A DNA stretch of 64,000 nt from Rhodococcus oryzae (GTDB lineage: Bacteria > Actinomycetota > Actinomycetes > Mycobacteriales > Mycobacteriaceae): the NCBI RefSeq assembly GCF_005049235.1, contig NZ_SUMD01000006.1, positions 305,594 through 369,593 on the forward strand. Reading direction: 5' to 3'. The notes beneath the pieces were generated by a model, which saw only the letters and a program-made list of their open reading frames with translations, did no database searches and had not been told where the DNA came from. Position numbers and translations under genes: made by a program. Shown piece by piece: positions 36,814 through 45,222 of this stretch; the stretch's first letter is position 1; the number at the start of each line of letters is the position of its first letter.

Positions 36814-37128
36814 GTGTCGGTCGACGAGTACGAGGACCACGCCGAGAGCAGCGGGGGAGTCGCCCGCGGCCTGCGGGCGCTGAGCGGCGCCGTCGCGGCT
36901 GGCGTTGTGGTGCTGGCGGTGGTCGTCCTCGGCACGGCGTATCTCGGCGGCCAGCGCGGGTTCCCAGGGCCGGGGAAGGTGTCGGTCGGCGCGCACATCG
37001 TGGCAGTGGTGCTGGTGTTGCTGGCGCAGCGGGTTGCCGATCGCCGGCGGGGTGTCACGGCCGTCTTCGGCTCGGTGGGCGTGTTCTTTGTCACAGGGCT
37101 ACTGCTGTGGACCCAGTGGTGGCGTTAG
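36814..37128 (+). CDS. Small membrane protein of unknown function
   Basis: This is a protein of 104 residues from the GTG at 36814 (AGGG four bases upstream), or 108 from a GTG at 36802 that overlaps the marC stop. It has an acidic N-terminus and three hydrophobic helices (about residues 20-42, 57-71 and 80-102), with RVADRRRG between the last two. It was not assigned to a family. Its close placement suggests co-transcription with marC and the PHP gene. Confidence 0.65.
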   Translation: MSVDEYEDHAESSGGVARGLRALSGAVAAGVVVLAVVVLGTAYLGGQRGFPGPGKVSVGAHIVAVVLVLLAQRVADRRRGVTAVFGSVGVFFVTGLLLWTQWWR

Positions 37129-37445
37129 CTCACCAAAAAAGCTACTCACCGGTGAGATTTGCGTGCGGTGAGGCCGCGGTGGCACACTTGTTGCACTTCG
37201 CGCCGGTGCTACCCCCCGGTAACGGAGCGAGAGTCGGATTCACCAGCGGCAGATTTCGCGCCCGGGCTCACCCCGCCTGGCGCCTTCGCGCTTCCGAGTT
37301 GAGTGCAGCGGCCCGTAGACCAATCGGGAATTGATCGTGCACCCTCGGTTAGCCTCACCCCCATCTCGACCAAAAACCTGCGGCTGCGTCGATTTCCACC
37401 TCGGCGCTGCTACTTCCCAGTAACCCGCCCCCGAGTGGGAGCGGC
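37129..37445 (+). promoter_or_regulatory. Gene-free upstream region of malic enzyme
   Basis: This 317-bp stretch has no credible gene. It contains a perfect 12-bp palindrome CTCACCGGTGAG (37145-37156), a good candidate operator. It also holds GGTTAGCCTCACC (37347-37359), which differs at one position from the core of the IdeR/DtxR iron box, but the outer bases do not fit. No clear pair of sigma70 hexamers was seen. The length suggests a long leader or complex control of the enzyme. Confidence 0.45.
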
Positions 37446-38660
37446 ATGAGTAGGAGTGCAATCGTGTCTCTTGTGTCTGAAGCAACCACACCGAAAAAGG
37501 TTGAGCTGACCGACGAAGAGATCTTCGCGGGCCACGTCGGCGGCAAGCTCTCTGTCGAGACGACCGCCCCCCTCGATTCTCAGCGCGCCCTGTCGATCGC
37601 GTACACGCCCGGTGTGGCTCAGGTCAGCCGCGCGATCGCGGCGGACGAGACGCTCGCGGACCGCTACACGTGGACCAGTCGTCTCGTCGTCGTCGTGAGT
37701 GACGGCACCGCGGTGCTCGGACTGGGCGACATCGGACCGCGCGCCTCGCTGCCGGTGATGGAGGGTAAGTCCGCGCTGTTCAAGCAATTCGCCGGTCTGA
37801 ACTCGATCCCGCTGGTGCTCGACACCAAGGACCCCGACGAGATCGTCGAGACCCTCATCCGGCTGCGCCCGAGCTTCGGCGCAGTCAACCTCGAGGACAT
37901 CTCGGCCCCGCGCTGTTTCGAGATCGAGAAGCGGGTCATCGAGGCCCTCGACTGCCCCGTCATGCACGACGACCAGCACGGCACCGCCATCGTGGCGCTC
38001 GCGGCGCTCAAGGGTGCGGTCAAGGTCCAGGACCGTGACATCACCGCGCTGCGCGTGGTGATCTCCGGTGCAGGCGCGGCAGGCGTCGCCTGCGCGAACA
38101 TCCTGCTGCTGGCCGGCATCGCCGATGTCACCGTCCTCGACTCCAAGGGCATCGTGTCCAGCGACCGCGGCGACCTGAACGAGATCAAGGCCGATCTCGC
38201 CGCCCGCACCAACCCGGCCGGCCGTACCGGCGGCATCGTCGAGGCGCTCGACGGCGCCGACGTGTTCCTCGGCGTGTCCGCGGGCACCGTGCCGGAGGAG
38301 ATCATCGCGACGATGGCCCCCGAGGCGATCATCTTCGCGATGTCCAACCCGGACCCGGAGATCCACCCGGACATCGCGCGCAAGCACGCCGCGATCGTCG
38401 CGACCGGCCGCAGCGACTTCCCGAACCAGATCAACAATGTGCTCGCCTTCCCCGGCGTGTTCAAGGGCGCGCTCGACGCAGGCGCCCGCCGCATCACCGA
38501 GGGCATGAAGCTCGCCGCGGCGGAGGCGATCCTGTCCGTCGTCGCCGACGAGCTCTCCGTCGACAAGATCGTCCCGAGCCCGCTCGATCCTCGGGTGGCC
38601 CCCGCGGTCGCCGAGGCCGTCGCGGCCGCGGCAAAGGCCGAGGGCGTCGCCCAGGCTTAA
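37446..38660 (+). CDS. NAD(P)-dependent malic enzyme
   Basis: This is a 404-residue oxidative decarboxylase that converts malate to pyruvate and CO2, of the short bacterial type without a phosphotransacetylase domain. The malic domain contains SIAYTPGVA, PVMEGKSALFK and the metal region HDDQHGTAIV. The NAD domain has VISGAGAAGVACANIL (about 200-215) and IIFAMSNPDPEI. A GTG at 37464 has a better Shine-Dalgarno site (TAGGAG, seven bases) and would give 398 residues. In M. tuberculosis malate dehydrogenase (mdh, Rv1240) follows corA, so a different malate enzyme occupies the equivalent place here. Confidence 0.93.
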   Translation: MSRSAIVSLVSEATTPKKVELTDEEIFAGHVGGKLSVETTAPLDSQRALSIAYTPGVAQVSRAIAADETLADRYTWTSRLVVVVSDGTAVLGLGDIGPRASLPVMEGKSALFKQFAGLNSIPLVLDTKDPDEIVETLIRLRPSFGAVNLEDISAPRCFEIEKRVIEALDCPVMHDDQHGTAIVALAALKGAVKVQDRDITALRVVISGAGAAGVACANILLLAGIADVTVLDSKGIVSSDRGDLNEIKADLAARTNPAGRTGGIVEALDGADVFLGVSAGTVPEEIIATMAPEAIIFAMSNPDPEIHPDIARKHAAIVATGRSDFPNQINNVLAFPGVFKGALDAGARRITEGMKLAAAEAILSVVADELSVDKIVPSPLDPRVAPAVAEAVAAAAKAEGVAQA

Positions 38661-38679
38661 AGCCTCCAGTTCTGCGCCG

Positions 38680-38721
38680 AAGGGCCCCGTCGAGCGGTTG
38701 ACACCGCACGACGGGGCCCTT
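38680..38721. terminator. Bidirectional hairpin after malic enzyme
   Basis: Arms AAGGGCCCCGTCG (38680-38692) and CGACGGGGCCCTT (38709-38721) pair perfectly over 13 bases with a 16-base loop. They lie 19 bases after the malic enzyme stop and 35 bases beyond the end of the convergent permease gene. This position suits termination in both directions; the T-run is only three bases. Confidence 0.82.
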
Positions 38722-38756
38722 TGCGTTCGGGGTGTCCGGTCTTGCCGGGTGCGAGC

Positions 38757-39440
38757 TCAGGTCAGCGTCGGTGTGCGGCGCAGTCGGCCGGTGCCCGGCA
38801 CCGAGGCCCACACCGCGACCGCGAGGATGCCGTCGAGGATCAGGGCCAGCGCCGCGACGAGGATCGCGCCCACCAGGACGCGGGCATAGTCACCGAGCGC
38901 CAGGCCGTCGAACATGTACCGCCCCAGGCCGCCCAGGTTGACATAGGCGGCGACCGTGGCGGTGGCGATGACCTGCAGCGTCGCGTTGCGCAGCCCGCCG
39001 ACGATCAGCGGCAGCGCGTTGGGGACCTCCACCCGGCCGAGCACCTGTGCCCTGGTCATCCCCATCGCCCGCGCGGCGTCGACGACGACCGCGTCGACGT
39101 TCGCCACGCCTGCGTAGGTGCCTGCCAGGATCGGTGGGATGCCGAGCAGGACAAGCGCGATGATCGGCGGGATCAGGCCGAGCCCGAGGAGCAGCACAAG
39201 GAACGTCAGGATGCCGAGGGTCGGCAGCGAGCGGAGCGAGTTGACCAGACCGACCAGGATGGCGTCGCCCCTGCGGAAGTGCCCGATGAGCAGTCCCAGT
39301 GGGATCGCGATGGCCGCGGAGACGGCCACCGCGAGCAGGCTGTACCAGAGGTGTTCGACGATGCGGGCGCCGATGCCGGTGGGGCCGGACCAGTTCGACG
39401 GGTCGGCGATGAAGTCGAAGGCGGAGCCGAAGAGGTTCAT
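38757..39440 (-). CDS. proZ: Glycine-betaine/osmoprotectant ABC permease (second)
   Basis: This is a 227-residue permease of the OpuCB/OpuCD (ProW) type with about five to six helices and the EAA-like loop DAARAMGMTRAQVLGRVEVPNALPLIVGGLR. It pairs with the other permease gene, whose stop overlaps its start by four bases. The ATG at 39440 is preferred; the open frame upstream is shadow of the other permease. The complex imports betaine, choline or related osmolytes. Confidence 0.9.
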   Translation of the reverse strand: MNLFGSAFDFIADPSNWSGPTGIGARIVEHLWYSLLAVAVSAAIAIPLGLLIGHFRRGDAILVGLVNSLRSLPTLGILTFLVLLLGLGLIPPIIALVLLGIPPILAGTYAGVANVDAVVVDAARAMGMTRAQVLGRVEVPNALPLIVGGLRNATLQVIATATVAAYVNLGGLGRYMFDGLALGDYARVLVGAILVAALALILDGILAVAVWASVPGTGRLRRTPTLT

Positions 39441-40129
39441 GCCGGGCCCTCCGTCGCGCGTAGGACCGCCGCCGGTTCGTCCGCCTTGCGGCTGCGAGCG
39501 GTCCTGGTCCATGGCGTCAGCAGGCGGCCAGCGAGGTAGAGCAGGCCGTCGATCACCAACGCCAGGAAGACGATCGCGATGATCCCCGCCAGGATCTGGT
39601 CCGGGTAGTCGCGCTGGTAGCCCTTGGTGAACAGCTCACCGAGTCCGCCGATGCCGATCAGCGAGCCGACCGACACCAGCGAGATGTTGGTGACGGCGAC
39701 GACCCGGATACTGGAGATCAGCACCGGGACGGCAAGCGGCAGTTCGACGGTCAGCGCGCGGCGAAGCGGGGTGAAGCCCATCGCGGTGGCCGAGTCGATC
39801 ACCGACTCGGGCACCGAGTCGAGTGCCTCGGGCACGGCGCGCACCAGCAGCGCGGTCGAGTAGATCGACAGCGCGATCACCACGTTCATCTCGTCGAGGA
39901 TGTTCAGCCCGAGCAGGGGCGGGATGGTGACGAACAGGGCAAGCGAGGGGATCGTGAACGCGAGCGAGGCGAGCGTCATGGTGGTCTTGCGCAGCCACGG
40001 GACATTCCGGATGGCGATGCCTGCGGGCACCGCGATCAGCAGCCCGATCAGCAGCGGCAGCAGCGCCAGGTAGAGGTGTGTCTTCGCGAGGTCGACAACC
40101 TGCGAGAAGTTGTCGATCAACCAACGCAT
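39437..40129 (-). CDS. proW: Glycine-betaine/osmoprotectant ABC permease (first)
   Basis: This is a 230-residue membrane protein with six helices and the EAA-like loop DSATAMGFTPLRRALTVELPLAVPVLISSIR. The segment VSVGSLIGIGGLGELFTKGY is typical of OpuCB-type permeases. The ATG at 40129 overlaps the last base of the ATPase stop codon. It forms the transmembrane pore with the next gene's product. Confidence 0.9.
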   Translation of the reverse strand: MRWLIDNFSQVVDLAKTHLYLALLPLLIGLLIAVPAGIAIRNVPWLRKTTMTLASLAFTIPSLALFVTIPPLLGLNILDEMNVVIALSIYSTALLVRAVPEALDSVPESVIDSATAMGFTPLRRALTVELPLAVPVLISSIRVVAVTNISLVSVGSLIGIGGLGELFTKGYQRDYPDQILAGIIAIVFLALVIDGLLYLAGRLLTPWTRTARSRKADEPAAVLRATEGPA

Positions 40130-41274
40130 CAGCCGGCCGTCTCGCCGCTGAAGAAGTGCCGGTTCCTGGCCCGGTCCTCGGCCTGCCGCTGATCCGCGAG
40201 TTTGCGGATCACCTCGGATCCGTTGACCCCGCCCACCACCGAGCCGGATTCGTCCACCACGACGCCGATTCCGGACGGCGATGAGATCGCGGCGTCCAGC
40301 GCCTGCCGTAGGTCCCCGCCCCGCGTGAACAGCGAACCGCCCGCGGACGTGCTCTCGGCCATGCTGTTGCCTGCCCGGATGCCCTCGACGCCGGTGACGT
40401 CGATCCAGCCGCGCGGCGCGCCGTCGTCGGTGACCACGAGCACCCACTCGCCCTGGTCGAGTCGAAGCGCGGCGAGCTCGGATTCGACGGCGGTGCGGAT
40501 CTCGTGCACCGGCACCTCGTCGGCGGGCCGGAACGACAGCCCGCGGTACCCGCGATCGCGTCCCACGAAGTCGGCGACGAAATCCGTTGCGGGGGAGGCG
40601 AGCACGGTCTGCGGATCGGCGTACTGCTGGAGCCTGCCGTGCGGGCCGAACACCGCGACGCGGTCGCCGAGCCGGACCGCCTCGTCGATGTCGTGGGTGA
40701 CGAACACGATGGTCTTGCGCAGCTGCGCCTGCAGGCGCTGCATCTCGGCCTGCAGGTCCTCGCGGACCACCGGATCGACCGCGCTGAACGGTTCGTCCAT
40801 CAGCAGGATCGGCGGGTCGGCAGCCAGGGCCCTGGCAACGCCGACGCGCTGCTGCTGGCCGCCGGAGAGCTGGGACGGGTAGCGGGTGGCCAGCGCGGGG
40901 TCGAGCCCGACCCGCTCGAGCACCTCGAGCGCGGCCTTGCGGGCCGCGCGCCGTGAATCGCCGCGCAGCACAGGCACGGTGGCCACGTTGTCGACCACGG
41001 TCCGGTGCGGCAGCAGGCCCGCGCTCTGGATCACGTAGCCGATGCCGAGGCGGAGCTTGACCGCGTCCGTGCGGGTGACGTCCTGGCCGTTCACGATCAC
41101 CTTGCCGGAGGTGGGCGCGATCATCCGGTTGATCATCCGCATGGATGTGGTCTTGCCGCAGCCCGACGGCCCGACGAACACGGTGAAGGACTCGGGCTCG
41201 ATGACCAGGTCGAGATTGTCGACCGCGGTGGTGCCGTCCGGGTAGCGCTTGGTGACCGACTCGAAGGAGATCAA
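40129..41274 (-). CDS. proV: Glycine-betaine/osmoprotectant ABC ATPase with CBS domains
   Basis: This is a 381-residue ATPase of the OpuCA/ProV type. Walker A is GPSGCGKTT (residue 35 on), the signature is LSGGQQQRV, Walker B is PILLMDEPFSAVD and the H-loop is FVTHD. The last 130 residues carry two CBS-like domains, which in OpuA sense ionic strength and gate transport. This suggests direct osmotic control of the importer. Confidence 0.94.
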   Translation of the reverse strand: MISFESVTKRYPDGTTAVDNLDLVIEPESFTVFVGPSGCGKTTSMRMINRMIAPTSGKVIVNGQDVTRTDAVKLRLGIGYVIQSAGLLPHRTVVDNVATVPVLRGDSRRAARKAALEVLERVGLDPALATRYPSQLSGGQQQRVGVARALAADPPILLMDEPFSAVDPVVREDLQAEMQRLQAQLRKTIVFVTHDIDEAVRLGDRVAVFGPHGRLQQYADPQTVLASPATDFVADFVGRDRGYRGLSFRPADEVPVHEIRTAVESELAALRLDQGEWVLVVTDDGAPRGWIDVTGVEGIRAGNSMAESTSAGGSLFTRGGDLRQALDAAISSPSGIGVVVDESGSVVGGVNGSEVIRKLADQRQAEDRARNRHFFSGETAG

Positions 41275-41284
41275 GGCCTGCCGC

Positions 41285-42277
41285 CTACGACACCGGCTTG
41301 TCGAGCCCCTGTGCCGACACCCACTCGGTGGCGGCGGCGTCCGGTTCGGTCTTCGAGTCGCCGGACACCGATGTGTTCAGGGCGATCAGTTCGTCGGTGG
41401 TCAGCTTGGCCGACACCGCATCCAGGACGGCCGCCAGCTTCTCGGACTGTTTGTCGGCGCGCAGTACCGGCACCACGTTCTGCGCAGGGAAGTTGTTCTT
41501 CGGGTCCTCGAGGACCACGAAGTTGTTCTTGGCGATGGCAGGCGAGGTGGTGAAGATGTTCGCCGCGGTGACCTGGCCGGAGGAGAGGGCGGCCACCGTG
41601 GCCGGTCCGCCGCCGTCCGCGATCGGAACGAAGTTCTGCGGGCTGATGACGAGGCCGTAGTCGGCCTCGAGTCCGGGCAGCCCTCCCGCGCGCTCCTGGA
41701 ACTCGGCCGGCGCGCCGAACTTCACCTCGGCGGAGTGCGGCGCCAGGTCCGCGATCGAGGTCAGCTGCCACTTGTCGGCGGTCTCGCGGGTGACGACCAC
41801 CGCGTCCTTGTCCTCGCCGGGCGCGGGCGTGGTGATCGCCAGGTCGGGTCCGAGCGCGGCGGGCAGGGCTGCGTCCACCTCGGCGGCGCTGGTCGCGGTC
41901 GTGTCCTTGTCGAGATACTGCAGCAGATTGCCGGTGTAGTCCGGGATCACATCGATGGATCCGTCCTTGACCGCGGGGATGTAGGTCTCCCGGCTGCCGA
42001 TGTTCAGCTTGGTCTGCACGTCGAAGCCGTTGGCACGCAGGGCCTCCGCGTAGATGTTCGCCACGGTCTCGGACTCGGGGAAGTTCGCCGACCCCACGAT
42101 GATCGTGTTCGGGTCCGAGCTGGTGCCACCCCCGCTGCTGAGCGGGTCGGAGTCGCCCCCGCAGCCGGCGAGGGCAAGGGAGGCGACCGCCGCGACGGCG
42201 GCGAAGGGGAGCAGGCGTGGAGCCTGCGGAATGCCCATCGGGCGCAGGCGGGCGGAGCGGAGAGCTGAGAACCTCAT
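41285..42277 (-). CDS. proX: Glycine-betaine/osmoprotectant-binding lipoprotein
   Basis: This is a 330-residue substrate-binding lipoprotein (OpuAC/OpuCC, ProX type). The signal sequence ends in the lipobox LALAGC. The mature part begins IIVGSANFPESETVANIYAEAL and contains DVIPDYTGNLLQYL. A tail WVSAQGLDKP completes the fold. It is the first gene of the four-gene importer operon and should capture the substrate outside the membrane. Divergent from it is a shortened relative at 42438-43043. Confidence 0.93.
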   Translation of the reverse strand: MRFSALRSARLRPMGIPQAPRLLPFAAVAAVASLALAGCGGDSDPLSSGGGTSSDPNTIIVGSANFPESETVANIYAEALRANGFDVQTKLNIGSRETYIPAVKDGSIDVIPDYTGNLLQYLDKDTTATSAAEVDAALPAALGPDLAITTPAPGEDKDAVVVTRETADKWQLTSIADLAPHSAEVKFGAPAEFQERAGGLPGLEADYGLVISPQNFVPIADGGGPATVAALSSGQVTAANIFTTSPAIAKNNFVVLEDPKNNFPAQNVVPVLRADKQSEKLAAVLDAVSAKLTTDELIALNTSVSGDSKTEPDAAATEWVSAQGLDKPVS

Positions 42278-42437
42278 GGCGTCCTTCCATCGGTTCCGGC
42301 GGTAGCACCCGTCCCCTTCGGACTGGTTGCTGCGGCGTCAAAAAGCCGGATCTTTCGGCCGCTCGAGATGGTGCTGGCCACCGAGTGTAACGATAGGGAG
42401 GACATTCGCTGGGTGAGGAGAGGGAGCGTGGCGCGCC

Positions 42438-43043
42438 ATGACGGCTCGGTGGAGGAAGTCCGCGATGACAGCGATGTCCGTGGCCGTGGTGTGCGCGCTC
42501 GCCGGATGCACGGTGGACAATTCCCGGCTCGACGAGACCCAGACGCCGGCAGCGATCACCGTCGGATCCGGGGAGAGCGCGGAGTCACAGGTCGTCGCGG
42601 AGATCTACGCGGGGAACCTGCGCGGCACCGGATCCCCGGTCGAGGTGGTTTCCCCGGAGACCAGGGCTGAGTACGTGGAGGGACTCGGGGCGGCGGACAT
42701 CACGGTGGTGCCGGACTTCACCGGGCAGCTGCTGCACTACTTCCAGCCGGACGCGACGCTCACCGACCCCGATGAGGTGTTCGAGGAGCTGAACAGGTCT
42801 CTGCCGGAGGGGCTCTCGGTGTCCGACTACAGCGAGGCAGAGTTGGAGGCCGATGATTCGGCAGCAGCGGAGAACGTGGTGCCCCTCATGCGCAACGGGG
42901 TGCTCACCGAGGATCAGGTCAAGGCGCTCAACGTCGTTGCGGGCGAGCTGACATCGGCCGACCTGGCGTCGATGGCGGAGCGGGTTCGCGTCGGCGAGCT
43001 CACCCCGGGGCAGGCCGCGGAGGAATGGCGTGCGGCTCGCTGA
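42438..43043 (+). CDS. Shortened OpuAC-like lipoprotein lacking the middle domain
   Basis: This 201-residue lipoprotein (lipobox CALAGC, C24) begins its mature part with ITVGSGESAESQVVAEIYAGNL and contains DITVVPDFTGQLLHYFQPD, clearly related to the neighbouring ProX. Where ProX has about 110 residues of its second lobe, this protein has only a short acidic linker. It then resumes with the C-terminal helices (NVVPLMRNGVLTEDQVKALNVVAGELTSADLASM). One lobe of the binding protein is thus kept and the other deleted. Loss of normal transport binding is likely; a sensing or scavenging role is possible. Confidence 0.8.
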   Translation: MTARWRKSAMTAMSVAVVCALAGCTVDNSRLDETQTPAAITVGSGESAESQVVAEIYAGNLRGTGSPVEVVSPETRAEYVEGLGAADITVVPDFTGQLLHYFQPDATLTDPDEVFEELNRSLPEGLSVSDYSEAELEADDSAAAENVVPLMRNGVLTEDQVKALNVVAGELTSADLASMAERVRVGELTPGQAAEEWRAAR

Positions 43044-43197
43044 GGGGTAGTGAGGAGCGTATTAAGCTGTCGCAGAAGCAAATCCGGTGACCGGGTTGGT
43101 TGTATCCGATCGGTGATCGGCGGGCAATGCGGCTGCCCGAGTCACGTCTGTAATGTCGAACCCCGACGGAGCAAGGACACAAAGCAGGCGGGGGACA

Positions 43198-45135
43198 ATG
43201 CCGAGGATTGCCGAGTTACCGACCAAGCTGATCGCAGGGCTGGCTCTAACCCTGATCGGCCTTTCGATTGCCGCACCACCTGCCCAAGCGCAGGAGAGCC
43301 CGGAGTCGGATTCGCAGTATGCGCCGACCATGCTCATTCTCGATGCGTCCGGATCCATGCAACGTCCCGATCCGGCGGGCACGATGATGGATGCCGCGAA
43401 GAAGGCCGTCCGTACCTTTGTCGGCGCTGCGCCTGCCGAATCGAAGGTAGGGCTGACGGTGTACGGCACCGGCACCGGAAACGCCGAGGCGGACAAGCCC
43501 GCAGGATGTCGTGACGTGCAGGTGCTGCACAAGCCCGAGACCCTCGACAGTGCCGCGCTGACCAGCGCGGTCGACGGCATCAAGGCCAGCGGGTGGACGC
43601 CGATGGGCACCGCATTGCGCCAGGCGGCCGCCGCCCTCCCTGACTCGGGACCTCGCTCGATCGTGCTCGTCTCCGACGGCGACGACACCTGTTCCCCGCC
43701 CGATCCGTGCGAGGTCGCCAGGGAATTGAAGCAGCAGGGTGTCGATCTGGTGATGCACGCGATCGGCTTCGCGGTGGACGGCAAGGCCCGCGCCCAGCTC
43801 ACCTGCATGGCGCAGGCCACCGGCGGCACCTACTCCGATGCCGCCGACGGACCCGCGCTGGAGCGGACGCTTCCCCGGGTCACGGCCGCCGCGCTCCGCA
43901 ACTACAAGGCGGCCGGGACTCCGATCACCGGGACGCCCACGTACGCCAACGCCCCGGTGGCGACACCGGGTCAATACCTGGACACCATGGGCCAGAAGGA
44001 GACGCGCTACTACGCGGTCGACGTCCCCGACGGGGCGACCGCCTATTTCAGCGGCACCATCTCCTTTCCCCGACTGCCCGACATCTCGAGCACCGAGGAC
44101 ATGAATGTTCTCAACGTGCGGGTTTACGGCAGAGACGGCCGAGACTGTAACGAGTTCGTGTTCGAACAGGTGACGAGTTCGAGCGACGGCGCGGCGCTGA
44201 CGGTGGCCGAGACCTTCGACGGGGCGACCGAGAAGCGCGCGGACGACGGCAGCGGTGCCGACAAGTGCAGGGGCGGCGGACGCTACTACTTCGCGCCGAC
44301 CTGGGCCACGGTGTCCCATGGTGTGCCGGAACGGTTGCCGATCGAACTGCTCGTCGGCATCGAGCCCGCCGCAACCGATCCCGGGCCGATCGCGGTGGCA
44401 CCGCCGACCGCCTTCACCGAGCCCACCGGTCCGGGTACCCCGGTCGTCGGCGGCGGGTCCTTCAACGTGGCCACCGAGCTCGACGGCAGTGGTCGGTACA
44501 CCGACACCCTTCAGCCCGGCGAGTTCGTGTTCTATCGGGTCCCGCTGGATTGGGGGCAGGGGCTCGCATACCGGGTGCAATACGGGGCGAACGGCGGCCG
44601 AGGTGTCGAGAACATCTCCAACATCCAAACCGCCTTGTACTCCCCGTCCCGCGAGGAGATCGACCTGGACACCGGGGCGTACACCGGCACCGACCGGATG
44701 TTGCCGTCGAACGGGGCATTCGCCACCGTGCCGATCCGCTACAACAACCGCACCTCCGATGTCCTCGACACCCGCAAGGAAGCCGTGGCCGGGTCGTACT
44801 ACATCGCGGTCAAGGTGGGCTCGACTGCGGCGGAGGGCGAGAAGCATCCGGTGCCGATCCGGCTCGACCTGACTGTCGGGGGGACGCGTGAGGACGGTCC
44901 CTCGTACTCGTCCGGGGTTGCCAACGGGATTTTCGGCGAGAACGCCACGACGCAGGCCGTCGGCTCCCCGTCCGCCGGCGGCCGCGCCGCCGACACCGTG
45001 GTGGTCGAGGCGGCAGGCGAGGCAGGCGCCGCGGACTCGAGTTCGTCGACCGCCGTCATCGCGGTGGCGGCGGCCGGAGTCGTGTTGTGCGGCGGGCTCA
45101 TCGGCTGGGTCGCCGTGCGCAGGCGCCGAAGGTAG
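43198..45135 (+). CDS. Surface-anchored VWA-domain protein
   Basis: This is a 645-residue exported protein. A signal peptide (AGLALTLIGLSIAAPPAQAQ) is followed by a VWA domain with the MIDAS motif DASGS and a later SDGDDTC. A second half of beta-rich repeats of unknown type follows. A single membrane helix (AVIAVAAAGVVLCGGLIGWVAV) ends in RRRRR, giving a C-terminal membrane anchor with the bulk outside. VWA domains bind metal and protein partners. The ATG at 43198 (GGGGGA upstream) is chosen over that at 43153. The function is unknown; it lies alone between the osmoprotectant genes and a hairpin. Confidence 0.82.
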   Translation: MPRIAELPTKLIAGLALTLIGLSIAAPPAQAQESPESDSQYAPTMLILDASGSMQRPDPAGTMMDAAKKAVRTFVGAAPAESKVGLTVYGTGTGNAEADKPAGCRDVQVLHKPETLDSAALTSAVDGIKASGWTPMGTALRQAAAALPDSGPRSIVLVSDGDDTCSPPDPCEVARELKQQGVDLVMHAIGFAVDGKARAQLTCMAQATGGTYSDAADGPALERTLPRVTAAALRNYKAAGTPITGTPTYANAPVATPGQYLDTMGQKETRYYAVDVPDGATAYFSGTISFPRLPDISSTEDMNVLNVRVYGRDGRDCNEFVFEQVTSSSDGAALTVAETFDGATEKRADDGSGADKCRGGGRYYFAPTWATVSHGVPERLPIELLVGIEPAATDPGPIAVAPPTAFTEPTGPGTPVVGGGSFNVATELDGSGRYTDTLQPGEFVFYRVPLDWGQGLAYRVQYGANGGRGVENISNIQTALYSPSREEIDLDTGAYTGTDRMLPSNGAFATVPIRYNNRTSDVLDTRKEAVAGSYYIAVKVGSTAAEGEKHPVPIRLDLTVGGTREDGPSYSSGVANGIFGENATTQAVGSPSAGGRAADTVVVEAAGEAGAADSSSSTAVIAVAAAGVVLCGGLIGWVAVRRRRR

Positions 45136-45157
45136 ACGGCTGGCGGCGGTGACGCAC

Positions 45158-45212
45158 GAACGGGCGGTTACCGGGTTCGCCTCTCGGCGGTTGTCCCGGT
45201 AACCACCCGTTC
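45158..45212. terminator. Long hairpin between the convergent VWA and esterase genes
   Basis: Arms 45158-45175 (GAACGGGCGGTTACCGGG) and 45195-45212 (CCCGGTAACCACCCGTTC) pair over 18 bases with one mismatch and a 19-base loop. It sits between the ends of two convergent genes, 22 and 10 bases from their stops, and so should terminate both. Confidence 0.85.
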
Positions 45213-45222
45213 GATGGGTGAA

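Noticed and set aside
37344..37362. Iron-dependent IdeR/DtxR box before malic enzyme
   Set aside because: The 13-base core matches at all but one position, but five of the six outer bases do not fit. Kept only as a weak hint.
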